Below, one piece after another: positions 56,848 to 64,000 of a stretch of DNA of 64,000 bases. Under the pieces are notes generated by a model, which ran no database searches, was not told the origin of the DNA, and saw only the letters and a list, made by a program, of their open reading frames with translations. Where the stretch lies: contig NC_010602.1 of NCBI RefSeq assembly GCF_000017685.1, positions 558,001-622,000 of the forward strand, written 5' to 3'. Position 1 is the stretch's first letter, and each line of letters begins with the position of its first letter. The position numbers were made by a program, and so were the translations under genes. This DNA comes from Leptospira biflexa serovar Patoc strain 'Patoc 1 (Paris)'. Its GTDB lineage: Bacteria; Spirochaetota; Leptospiria; Leptospirales; Leptospiraceae.

Positions 56848-56982
56848 TCAGGTTATGCGATTGGAAGGAACACATGTAAGGATTGGACTGGTAGTCTTGG
56901 TAACTACAATGGTTCTAAATTTCGTACTCAATATTCTGACAATTCCCTCATGGGAGGAAATCATTTTGAAGCAACCAAGTGA
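56821..56982 (+). pseudogene. Possible remnant of a secreted Cys-containing domain
   Basis: In one plus-strand frame the codons read CPGAWLGSNSGYAIGRN, then TCKDWTGSLGNYNGSKFR and TQYSDNSLMGGNHFEATK, ending in TGA at 56982. The N-x-C-x-x-W-T pattern weakly resembles the C-terminal part of the DUF1554 protein just downstream. No start codon and no complete domain. Evidence is thin, and chance cannot be excluded. Confidence 0.35.
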
Positions 56983-57070
56983 AATGATATTGTGTTGAGT
57001 GTTGAAGTTCAAAATTTGAATTACATCCAACCCTAAGTCAAAAAACTGGATTAGAAATCGATCGCTACTT

Positions 57071-58108
57071 ATGGTTGAATCAAAATTCAAAACGTTCTTT
57101 TTTTTATTTAGACAACTCGTTTTCCTTCCTTTTTTCCTATCTTTGATTTCGTGTTCTGATGGATCTTTCAACAATGCGTGCGATACCAAAACGAAGGCAT
57201 ATTTTGAAACTTCCTTAATTGCGGTTGCAGCTGGACAAAAAACACATCCTTGTTATCCAGGAAGTCAAATTGTAAGCGAACCTGGTATCAATCTAAGTGA
57301 CAACTTCGTGACGTTAACAGAAGCACGTGGGACCTCGAGCAATGGCTCATCCTATACGGTTCAAGTTTTTTTGGGAACGGAACCAAAGGATGATGTAAAT
57401 GTGCAAGTGATTGTTGGTAATCCTTCCTATGTTCTTGTTTCTCAATCGAATTTACTATTTTCAAAATCCAATTGGAATCAGAACCAAAGTACAGTCATCA
57501 CCGCAGTGAATGATACTGTGATCAACGGGAATCATTCCACATTGATTCGATTTTTACCAAATACAAATGATACATCCATTCCATTGAATGAAAAGTTGAT
57601 TCAGGTTGAAATTGTAGATAATGATAAGATTTTATTTCCGACAAGTGTAGGACAAACAGGCACATTAGGCGGGGTATCTGGCGCGGATGGCGTTTGTCAG
57701 TCCAATGCAAATTGCCCCAGTGGTAAACTCTGTAAGGCAATGTTGGGAGACAGTATCAATCTATTTCGTAGAGCATCTGTAACAGCAAACGTTGGAGATG
57801 GGCAAATTGATTGGGTTTTAAAGCCAAATACTAGTTATTATAGGCCAAATCGGACTGATCTAATTGCAACAACTAACAATGTTTCTTTGTTTACTTTCAA
57901 CCTTTCGTTAGCTGTTTCTGGTACTAGTTCCACCACTTGGACGGGGATCAATCCAAATTGGACAAATAATGGAAACGATTGTACGGGTTGGACCGTAACA
58001 GGGACGTCTGGTTATGGTGGGGATACTGGTAGCAATACAACTTCAGCATTAGGATTTAATACTTTCGGATGTACTAGCTCCCTCATGTTATATTGTGTAG
58101 AACAGTAA
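57071..58108 (+). CDS. DUF1554 lipoprotein with Calx-beta-like domain
   Basis: A 345-residue lipoprotein: signal with lipobox LISC (Cys about residue 28). A Calx-beta-like domain (about 80-190; FVTLTEARGTSSNGSSYTV, IQVEIVDND) is followed by a DUF1554 domain (about 205-345) that starts GGVSGADGVCQSNA and contains ANVGDGQIDWVL, CTGWTVTGTSGYGG and FGCTSSLMLYCVEQ with its conserved cysteines. DUF1554 lipoproteins occur in families on the leptospiral surface. The gene remnants at 56611-56982 lie just upstream. It is followed by an unrelated lipoprotein gene on the same strand. Confidence 0.85.
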   Translation: MVESKFKTFFFLFRQLVFLPFFLSLISCSDGSFNNACDTKTKAYFETSLIAVAAGQKTHPCYPGSQIVSEPGINLSDNFVTLTEARGTSSNGSSYTVQVFLGTEPKDDVNVQVIVGNPSYVLVSQSNLLFSKSNWNQNQSTVITAVNDTVINGNHSTLIRFLPNTNDTSIPLNEKLIQVEIVDNDKILFPTSVGQTGTLGGVSGADGVCQSNANCPSGKLCKAMLGDSINLFRRASVTANVGDGQIDWVLKPNTSYYRPNRTDLIATTNNVSLFTFNLSLAVSGTSSTTWTGINPNWTNNGNDCTGWTVTGTSGYGGDTGSNTTSALGFNTFGCTSSLMLYCVEQ

Positions 58109-58162
58109 TTAGATTCCCTTTTTTAGTTGAATTCCATTCCATCTGGAAACAATTACGGTGAT

Positions 58163-59809
58163 ATGAAACGGAAATCACTCATTTTACTCACTTTAATTTT
58201 GCTCATTGTGGTTCATTGCCGCAAAAAAACAGAAGAGATCCTTCTACCCGAAAAACTATACATAATTCCATTTGCGAATAACACCGTTTCCATTTACCAT
58301 TCCTTAGATACCTTGGAAAGAGTGAGCGCCTTTGAAAAAGACAAATATTGGGTTGTCAGTGGGATTTTGAAATTAGTTCCTAAAAATCAAGGTGATAAGG
58401 TAATCTCATTTTTATTTGGTGATTGTGATTCAAGATTTAAATGTACGGATGGAAAATTTTATATCAAATTAAATACAATCCAATATAACGCTGATGCAGG
58501 GTTGGATTTACAAACAAATTTGGTCGCGCCTTTTTCTCCAGTCTACATTGCCAAAAAAGACCAAGTAGATTCCATTATAGAAGGTATCCAATTTTATAAC
58601 CAACCTTCATCAGAATATCCATCGAAAGGATTAAGCGATTCATTTGTTGATCATATGGTTCAAGTCAACAAATCCCTTGCTTATCATGATAAAAATGAAT
58701 TTCTAATTCCATTTTATGTTTTACAAAGAATGATCGTTACCAAAGGAAATGTAAACTTTCCAGAATTGGATTTAACAACATATAAAATTTCCTCCACCTT
58801 ACAGTCACTAATGGATGCTAAAAAAAATGGAGATTTATCATCATTTGTTTTCCCAACTCCCGTGTCCGACAAACAGATGAAAGTATTAGAGGAGTTAGTT
58901 GAGGAAACTCGTAAAGAACGTATCTTTAATTTAATGAATGTAGAAAAATCATGGCAAACCATTCAAAGAGAATATAAAGAATTAGGAATTGTTCCTGATG
59001 CAAAACAAAAAGTTTTGGAATCGATTTTAAAAACAGCAGAATACAAAGTGGTCGGTCGTGAGGGAATCACACAAATTAATGGTATTGATTCCAAACAAGA
59101 AAATGGAGTAAAACTCCAAAAAAATAAAACAACTGGAAATTTAGAAATTGTCTCCAGTAACACAGCTTTAAATACATTTGAAATTGCCCAATCGGAAATC
59201 CTTCCCAATACAGAAGATTCGGTGAAACTTCGTTTAACAAGTCCAACTGGCGAAGAGTTAAATCTTGAATCCATGGGAATTCCAAAAGCATTTAAAGGCG
59301 CGGAAACATTAAAGGAATATGTAAAAAACATTCCCAAGACAATTGATGAAATTCAATCTAATGCAAACAATGTCCAACAGGCAGCAATGAATGCTGCACT
59401 TCGATTTGGAGTTGGAAAGTTTGACCGAGAAGCAGGGAAATATATCTACGAAATCCAAAATGTGAATGTGGTATTGGCATTATTTAAAAACAATTCTGTG
59501 TTCAACGCGAGTGATAGTGAATATTCACAAGAGGTTTCGAGTCGATTTGGAGAAACGATTATTACGAAGTTTTATCAGAAATATGATAAGGCAACAAAAG
59601 TACAAACCTTGTTTTTAAATTATGAAAATGAAGGATGTGCGAGAGAATGTAGTACCTATCCTGTTCCAGATAACTTATGTTTTACTACTGGGGATAGCCT
59701 GATTGTCAAGTTTACACCAAGTGATTTAGAAGCTTTATCTGAAGTTGATGTTAAGTTTAGTGCAGCAAAGTCGGAATATTGTAACTATCCATTCGGAAAT
59801 CCAGAATAG
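58163..59809 (+). CDS. Lipoprotein, 548 residues, function unknown
   Basis: The ATG at 58163 gives a signal MKRKSLILLTLILLIVVHC with lipobox VVHC, a better start than the upstream TTG at 58127. The mature chain is Lys/Glu/Asn-rich with long predicted helices (DKQMKVLEELVEETRKER; SWQTIQREYKELGIVPDAK). Four Cys lie in two pairs near residues 95-105 (CDSRFKC) and 500-535 (CARECSTYPVPDNLC). No family recognised. It is followed after 3 bases by a five-haem lipoprotein, likely one transcript. Confidence 0.7.
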   Translation: MKRKSLILLTLILLIVVHCRKKTEEILLPEKLYIIPFANNTVSIYHSLDTLERVSAFEKDKYWVVSGILKLVPKNQGDKVISFLFGDCDSRFKCTDGKFYIKLNTIQYNADAGLDLQTNLVAPFSPVYIAKKDQVDSIIEGIQFYNQPSSEYPSKGLSDSFVDHMVQVNKSLAYHDKNEFLIPFYVLQRMIVTKGNVNFPELDLTTYKISSTLQSLMDAKKNGDLSSFVFPTPVSDKQMKVLEELVEETRKERIFNLMNVEKSWQTIQREYKELGIVPDAKQKVLESILKTAEYKVVGREGITQINGIDSKQENGVKLQKNKTTGNLEIVSSNTALNTFEIAQSEILPNTEDSVKLRLTSPTGEELNLESMGIPKAFKGAETLKEYVKNIPKTIDEIQSNANNVQQAAMNAALRFGVGKFDREAGKYIYEIQNVNVVLALFKNNSVFNASDSEYSQEVSSRFGETIITKFYQKYDKATKVQTLFLNYENEGCARECSTYPVPDNLCFTTGDSLIVKFTPSDLEALSEVDVKFSAAKSEYCNYPFGNPE

Positions 59810-59812
59810 TTT

Positions 59813-60874
59813 TTGTTTCGCTTTAAAGCGTTTGTATTTTTACTGATCTGCAATTCATTTAGTTGCAGTGAATCTAAAATACTAAATCCAATGTCCAATG
59901 GAAAATTTCCGTTGGACATTTCATCCAATCATTGGAATTCCACGAAGGATTGTGAACGTTGCCACAAATCCATCAGCCAATCCCATCAAAAATCAGCACA
60001 TGCCAACGCTTGGAAAGATCCAATTTTCCAAATAGCGTTTCAAAAAGAACCTAGACAATGGTGTATGAATTGCCATGCCCCACTTCATACTTTTGGACCC
60101 AAATTTGAATTCTCAAAGCTAATACAGTCACAACCAAACAAGGAAACCTGGGCCGAAGGTGTTAACTGTGCCGTTTGCCATGTGAGGGACAATGAAATTT
60201 ATGGGAAACACAATCGAGATGATATCAAAGACCACCGTGTGATTCGAGATGAAGTATTTTCGAATAACTCATTGTGTAACAATTGCCATCTCTTCCATTT
60301 CCCACAAAAACATTTTCCTGAAGTAGAATATACGAATGTAATCATGCAAGGAACGGGATCTGAATCGGATAGGTTGATCTCAAAAGTAACAAAAACCGAG
60401 CTTTGTGTCAATTGTCACCTTAAAAACAATCATAAACTCAATGGTACCGTTTTTGATTTGGATTGGATGGATAATTGGAAAGTAGATGTTGCTACAACCG
60501 CAAAGGACAAAGAACATTTAGTCCAGTTAACCTTGAAATTCCCTAAAATGGGACACAAATTTCCCACAGGTGATTTATTTCGCTCTCTGGTGTTTCGAAT
60601 TTTTGATAAAAATCAGAATGTGATCTCTGAATATCGTTTTGAAAGAAAAATGCGTTTGGTCGATTTGTATGAAATCCGTGATACACGGTTATCCCCAAAT
60701 TCGGATACAAAGTTTACGAAGTCCTTCTTAGTGAAAGAGATACCTGATCAATGTGAATTGGTTTACCATCTCCAATTACCTATCGAGCATGAGCTCATTG
60801 GACATTTAAGTGAGTTTGGCCTCAAACGTAAGATTTTTCGCGACAATTGTTTTAAAAAAACGAATAAAATGTAG
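59813..60874 (+). CDS. Five-haem cytochrome c lipoprotein
   Basis: 353 residues. The start is a TTG (no ATG before the first haem), preceded by the lipoprotein's stop. A signal with lipobox SFSC (Cys about 18) is followed by five CxxCH haem sites: CERCH, CMNCH, CAVCH, CNNCH and CVNCH within residues about 50-205. Extra His residues (SQSHQKSAHA, HTFGP, HFPQKHF) can serve as the distal ligands. The C-terminal third (about 215-353) is beta-rich with no haem. Layout resembles multihaem electron-transfer proteins such as cytochrome c554-like domains. The electron donor and acceptor are unknown; a periplasmic-surface redox role is likely. Confidence 0.82.
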   Translation: MFRFKAFVFLLICNSFSCSESKILNPMSNGKFPLDISSNHWNSTKDCERCHKSISQSHQKSAHANAWKDPIFQIAFQKEPRQWCMNCHAPLHTFGPKFEFSKLIQSQPNKETWAEGVNCAVCHVRDNEIYGKHNRDDIKDHRVIRDEVFSNNSLCNNCHLFHFPQKHFPEVEYTNVIMQGTGSESDRLISKVTKTELCVNCHLKNNHKLNGTVFDLDWMDNWKVDVATTAKDKEHLVQLTLKFPKMGHKFPTGDLFRSLVFRIFDKNQNVISEYRFERKMRLVDLYEIRDTRLSPNSDTKFTKSFLVKEIPDQCELVYHLQLPIEHELIGHLSEFGLKRKIFRDNCFKKTNKM

Positions 60875-60875
60875 A

Positions 60876-60928
60876 TTGACAAAATATATCTAATAGATAT
60901 AGCTGATAAATATATCTATTAGATATAT
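60876..60928 (+). promoter_or_regulatory. Promoter with two palindromic operators, likely PadR-controlled
   Basis: A -35-like TTGACA (60876-60881) is followed by TATAGC 16 bases on. Two palindromes with identical arms overlap and follow it: ATATCTA-A-TAGATAT (60886-60900) and ATATCTA-T-TAGATAT (60912-60926), centres 26 bases apart. The second lies just before the gtgg ribosome-binding site. The PadR regulator is the third gene of this operon, so autorepression at these sites is the obvious model. Confidence 0.75.
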
Positions 60929-60940
60929 AGGTGGCTTAAG

Positions 60941-61528
60941 TTGAATCAAAACATTTTAGTAGTTCTTGGACATCCCAATCCTAATTCTTATTGTGCCCAA
61001 TTAGCAGAAACATATTCTGAAGCAGCGAAAAAATCTGGTGATAGTGTTACCTTATTAAAGATAGGTGAACTAAATTTTGATTATAATTTAAACCATGGAT
61101 ATTCAAAAGATAAAAAACAAGAGTTAGAACCAGACATCATAAAAAGTCAGATGTTAATCCAAAATGCAGATCATTTAGTTTTTGTTTATCCTAGTTGGTG
61201 GGCAAGTATGCCTGCTATGTTAAAGGCATGGATAGACAGGGTCTTTTTACCTGGATTTGCTTTTTCGTATCAAAAACATTCCCCATTTCCAAAACAACTA
61301 CTCAAAGGGAAAACGGCACGTATACTCATCACAATGGATGCTCCTACCTGGTATTACAAATGGTTCAATCGAAGTCCAGGGGTTCAGTTATTAAAACATG
61401 GAACCTTAGAGTTCTGCGGAATCAAACCTGTGAAGGTAACTTATTTTGACCAAATTCGATTTCGTAAACAAAATACCTTAGATAAGTGGATCAAAAAATC
61501 AGAACGAATGGGCTCTCGAGGTGAATGA
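60941..61528 (+). CDS. NAD(P)H:quinone oxidoreductase-like flavoprotein (NQO1/MdaB type)
   Basis: 195 residues starting with TTG (gtgg site 6 bases before). Flavodoxin fold: FMN/FAD phosphate loop LGHPNPNSYCAQLAE, then ADHLVFVYPSWWASMPAMLKAWIDRVFLPGFAF, the core of the NQO/Kef-type family. MDAPTWYYKWFNRSPG is the later loop. It reduces quinones or related electrophiles by two electrons in the cytosol. It is the first gene of a three-gene operon ending with a PadR regulator and overlaps the sequence before the hydrolase gene by 0-2 bases. Confidence 0.88.
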   Translation: MNQNILVVLGHPNPNSYCAQLAETYSEAAKKSGDSVTLLKIGELNFDYNLNHGYSKDKKQELEPDIIKSQMLIQNADHLVFVYPSWWASMPAMLKAWIDRVFLPGFAFSYQKHSPFPKQLLKGKTARILITMDAPTWYYKWFNRSPGVQLLKHGTLEFCGIKPVKVTYFDQIRFRKQNTLDKWIKKSERMGSRGE

Positions 61529-61529
61529 T

Positions 61530-62426
61530 ATGTTGGGGAAATTCAAAAATGCAAATTCATTTAAAGAATCGGGAAGTTATTTTGATTACAAAGGTCGTTC
61601 CATCTTCTACGGAACAATAGGGAAAGGTGAGACTTTACTTTTGTTACATGGTTATCCTTTTAATAGTTATGACTGGAATTGGGTTTTGGAAGATTTTTCG
61701 AATCATTTCAATTTGGTATATCTCGATTTTTTAGGGATGGGATTTTCAGAAAAACCAAAAAATCATAAGTATTCATTTGAGGAATATGTTGATATCATCA
61801 ATTCTCTAATGAAAGAGTTAAACATAAAAGAAGTTCAAATTTTAGCCCATGATTTGGCGGTGAGTGTCGTACAAGAAATGTTGGCTACGGATCAAAATTT
61901 AAACTTTAAAATTAAGTCCGTAGCGTTTATGAATGGAGGATTGTTTACAGACGTTTACAAACCAAGGTTGATCCAAAGGTTACTATCACAAACACCAAAT
62001 ATTGTTGGGAAATTTATTAGTAAAAAAATGAGTCGTAGATCGGTAGAGAGTTCTCTCCAAAAAGTATTCGGTCCCAATACACAACCGAATGAAATATTAT
62101 TAGAGGAATATTGGAATATTCTAAATTATAATGATGGTAAAAATATTGCCTATTTGATTGGTCGTTTGGTATTTGAGAAAGTGCATTACCAAACTAGATG
62201 GATCCAAGCGCAAAAAAATACGAATATTCCTTTTTGTTATATTTGTGGGCCATTTGATCCAAATTCTGGAACTCATATGGCAATTCGTTTTAAAAAAGAA
62301 TATCCATTTGCCCCCGTGTTTTATTTATCTAGTTTCATAGGGCACTGGCCTCAAATTGAGGCGCCTGCGGAAGTGGTTTCCGCCTATCTACAATTCCAGA
62401 AGGAGATAATTTCGAATCCCAGTTAA
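61530..62426 (+). CDS. Alpha/beta hydrolase, haloalkane dehalogenase/epoxide hydrolase/MEST type
   Basis: 298 residues from the ATG at 61530, which has a gaggtga site (a GTG at 61521 overlaps the preceding stop). Oxyanion motif LLHGYPFNSYDW is followed by DFLGMGFSEKP. The nucleophile elbow is LAHDLAVSV, with Asp in the nucleophile position, as in dehalogenases, epoxide hydrolases and MEST proteins, not Ser. The catalytic His is in FIGHWPQIEAP and an acid in CGPFDPNSG. The natural substrate is unknown. Same operon as the quinone reductase and PadR. Confidence 0.85.
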   Translation: MLGKFKNANSFKESGSYFDYKGRSIFYGTIGKGETLLLLHGYPFNSYDWNWVLEDFSNHFNLVYLDFLGMGFSEKPKNHKYSFEEYVDIINSLMKELNIKEVQILAHDLAVSVVQEMLATDQNLNFKIKSVAFMNGGLFTDVYKPRLIQRLLSQTPNIVGKFISKKMSRRSVESSLQKVFGPNTQPNEILLEEYWNILNYNDGKNIAYLIGRLVFEKVHYQTRWIQAQKNTNIPFCYICGPFDPNSGTHMAIRFKKEYPFAPVFYLSSFIGHWPQIEAPAEVVSAYLQFQKEIISNPS

Positions 62427-62427
62427 G

Positions 62428-62976
62428 ATGAAACGAGAAAGCAAAACACAATATGCACTTTTAGGAATTTTATCACAATGTGAGATGAATGGATATGAAA
62501 TTCGTAAATACATCGAATCAACAATCAGCTTTTTTTGGAGCGAAAGTTTTGGTCAGATTTATCCAACCTTAAGTAAGTTGGAGGAAGATGGTTTCATAAA
62601 AGAATGGGAAAAGACAGATACCAATGGTAAGAAAAAAAAAGTATTCAAAGTCACTCGCTCTGGATTAGAGGAATTTAGACGATGGATGGACCAATCTCCG
62701 ATACAATCGAACAAAAGGAATGAACTTCTATTTAAAGTTTTTTTTGGAAGGCACATGAATCCAAAGTTACTTGTAGAACAACTTGATTCAGAAATCAAAA
62801 AACAGAAAGACGACTTAAAAACATTGAAAGTATTCCAAAAAGAACTAAAAACTGACTGGGACAATCATCCAGACAATGAATATTGGAACCTTACCTTAGA
62901 ATATGCCGAAAAACAAACTCATTTGAATCTGGAATGGATTCAAAAAGTGAAAGGAAAAATCCAAGAAAAACAATAA
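62428..62976 (+). CDS. PadR-family transcriptional regulator
   Basis: 182 residues. A winged-helix PadR N-terminal domain (about 8-85; TQYALLGILSQCEMNGYEIRKYIE and IYPTLSKLEEDGFIKEWE) is followed by a Vir_act_alpha_C helical dimer domain (about 95-178). PadR proteins repress genes for detoxification of phenolic or other compounds and lose DNA binding on ligand contact. It starts 1 base after the hydrolase stop. The two palindromes before the first gene of the operon are its likely targets. Confidence 0.92.
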   Translation: MKRESKTQYALLGILSQCEMNGYEIRKYIESTISFFWSESFGQIYPTLSKLEEDGFIKEWEKTDTNGKKKKVFKVTRSGLEEFRRWMDQSPIQSNKRNELLFKVFFGRHMNPKLLVEQLDSEIKKQKDDLKTLKVFQKELKTDWDNHPDNEYWNLTLEYAEKQTHLNLEWIQKVKGKIQEKQ

Positions 62977-63041
62977 AAATCAGAAACGTAAATCGTTATT
63001 TCATTGATTTACGCTAATGAATCTTTATAAAAAAATATAGA

Positions 63042-64000
63042 ATGAAAACGAATTTGATTCGTCAGGCAATAAACTATGTCTTATCATTTTTGTTATTTTC
63101 ATTTTCTTTTCAAAGTTTATTTGCCGAAGAAAAAGTTACCTTACACCTCAAATGGTTCCATCAATTTCAATTTGCTGGCTACTATGCAGCATATGAAAAA
63201 GGGTTCTACAAGGATGTAGGATTGGATGTTGAAATCATTGAAAGCACAGTCGGAATAAAGGGGATACATGAGAAGGTAGTAAAGACAACAGGTCAATATG
63301 GTGTAGGTAGTAATGAGATATTACTTCATAGACATATGGGAAAACCAGTTGTTGTGTTGGGTGTAATCTTTCAACATTCTCCCTCCGTTTTATTTTTTAA
63401 AAAATCTTCTAATGTTCAAAGTATTCATGATTTAGTTGGCAAACGAGTGATGTTAACTCCTTGGATGGAAGAAATCGTCGTCTACCTCAAAAAAGAAGGA
63501 ATTAATACATCGGATCTTCAGATATTAGAACACAGATTCAATCCACGAGATTTAATTGAGGGGAGAGTAGATGCTTTTTCCGGATATGCGACGACTCAGG
63601 CATATGATTTTAAGAAAGCCGGATTTCAATTCATAGCGTATTCTCCAAGGTTAGCTGGAATTGATTTTTATGGAGATAATTTTTTTACAAGTGAAGATGA
63701 ACTAAAAAAACACCCTAATCGTGTAAAAGTTTTTAGAGAAGCTACGTTACGGGGTTGGCAATATGCGATGAGCCACCAAGAAGAAATCGCAGATCTCATA
63801 TATAATAAATATTCTAAAAAAAATCCAAAGGAACGATTGTTATTTGAAGCAGAACAAATGACACCTCTCATCCAACCTGTATTGGTAGAGATGGGATATA
63901 TGAATCCTGGCCGTTGGAAACACATCAATGATATTTATCATGAACTTGGTATGTTGCCAAAAAACATGAATCTGAAAGGATTTTTGTACGACCCGAATCC
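63042..64000 (+). CDS. Secreted SsuA/THI5-like substrate-binding protein (3' partial)
   Basis: The frame is open from an ATG at 63042 to the window edge (at least 319 residues). A signal peptide (VLSFLLFSFSFQSLFAEE) is followed by the NMT1/THI5-like periplasmic fold: VTLHLKWFHQFQFAGYYAAYE, KGFYKDVGLDVEII, YGVGSNEILLH, LVGKRVML and GRVDAFSGYATTQAYDFKKAG. Such domains bind pyrimidine precursors, sulfonates or similar small molecules, either as ABC-transporter binding proteins or as sensor N-termini of signalling proteins. Which of these it is depends on the missing C-terminal part. No strong ribosome-binding site is visible. Confidence 0.85.
   Translation, partial: MKTNLIRQAINYVLSFLLFSFSFQSLFAEEKVTLHLKWFHQFQFAGYYAAYEKGFYKDVGLDVEIIESTVGIKGIHEKVVKTTGQYGVGSNEILLHRHMGKPVVVLGVIFQHSPSVLFFKKSSNVQSIHDLVGKRVMLTPWMEEIVVYLKKEGINTSDLQILEHRFNPRDLIEGRVDAFSGYATTQAYDFKKAGFQFIAYSPRLAGIDFYGDNFFTSEDELKKHPNRVKVFREATLRGWQYAMSHQEEIADLIYNKYSKKNPKERLLFEAEQMTPLIQPVLVEMGYMNPGRWKHINDIYHELGMLPKNMNLKGFLYDPN

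Overview
The window looks like chromosomal DNA of a Leptospira, most likely a free-living (saprophytic) species. It is AT-rich. It is dense in lipoproteins with spirochaete-style lipoboxes such as FINC, LLNC, FVSC and LISC. It carries a spirochaetal fliD, DUF1554 and DUF1566 lipoproteins and a SprA-related metallopeptidase. Signalling proteins (SpoIIE-type phosphatases, GAF proteins, a 6TM-HAMP adenylate cyclase, a PAS chemoreceptor) are numerous. The genus assignment is inferred from protein families, since no rRNA gene is present.

Layout. 1-3,900: the end of a biotin-carrier protein, an Omp85-type barrel, a DUF1566 lipoprotein, a SprA-like metallopeptidase and, convergent with it, engB. 3,900-10,700: a GAF/SpoIIE phosphatase-tilS-engB operon in which tilS is broken by a one-base slip in a run of ten A, then a divergent GAF sigma-54 activator, thiD and an alkyltransferase-like protein. 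10,770-13,380: a DUF455 ferritin-like protein, a one-haem secreted protein and a barrel protein. 13,400-21,060 (minus strand): a heavy-metal RND efflux operon (TolC-like, adaptor, extra outer-membrane protein, CzcA-like pump) preceded by two small secreted proteins with similar ends. 21,160-31,630: an FAD-linked oxidase, ppk, fliD and an overlapping partner, a HAD hydrolase, a methyltransferase, dapF, a PlsC-type acyltransferase and a possible anti-sigma-like protein. 31,890-42,820: two small exported proteins, then a signalling block (adenylate cyclase, GPH symporter, two tandem SpoIIE phosphatases, PAS chemoreceptor), OsmC and a membrane protein. 42,825-45,414: thiolase and 3-hydroxyacyl-CoA dehydrogenase. 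45,415-46,023: a GC-rich, hairpin-bearing intergenic element.

46,024-52,212: two overlapping lipoproteins, a DUF2721 protein, a DusC-like enzyme, and a ThDP enzyme paired with a flavin dehydrogenase. Their upstream region contains a perfect TTGAT-N4-ATCAA site. 52,637-60,874: lipoproteins, an 814-residue protein built from about 20 degenerate Pro-aromatic repeats, an FMN reductase, gene remnants and a five-haem lipoprotein. 60,876-62,976: a compact operon (quinone reductase, alpha/beta hydrolase, PadR regulator) with two identical-arm palindromes in its promoter. 63,042 to the end: the start of a secreted SsuA/THI5-like protein that runs off the window.

The items most worth checking are the tilS homopolymer frameshift, the 814-residue repeat protein, the self-contained PadR operon with its paired operators, and the GC-rich element at 45.5-45.8 kb. 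Most promoters could not be identified from sequence alone, and no tRNA, rRNA, insertion sequence or CRISPR array was recognised.
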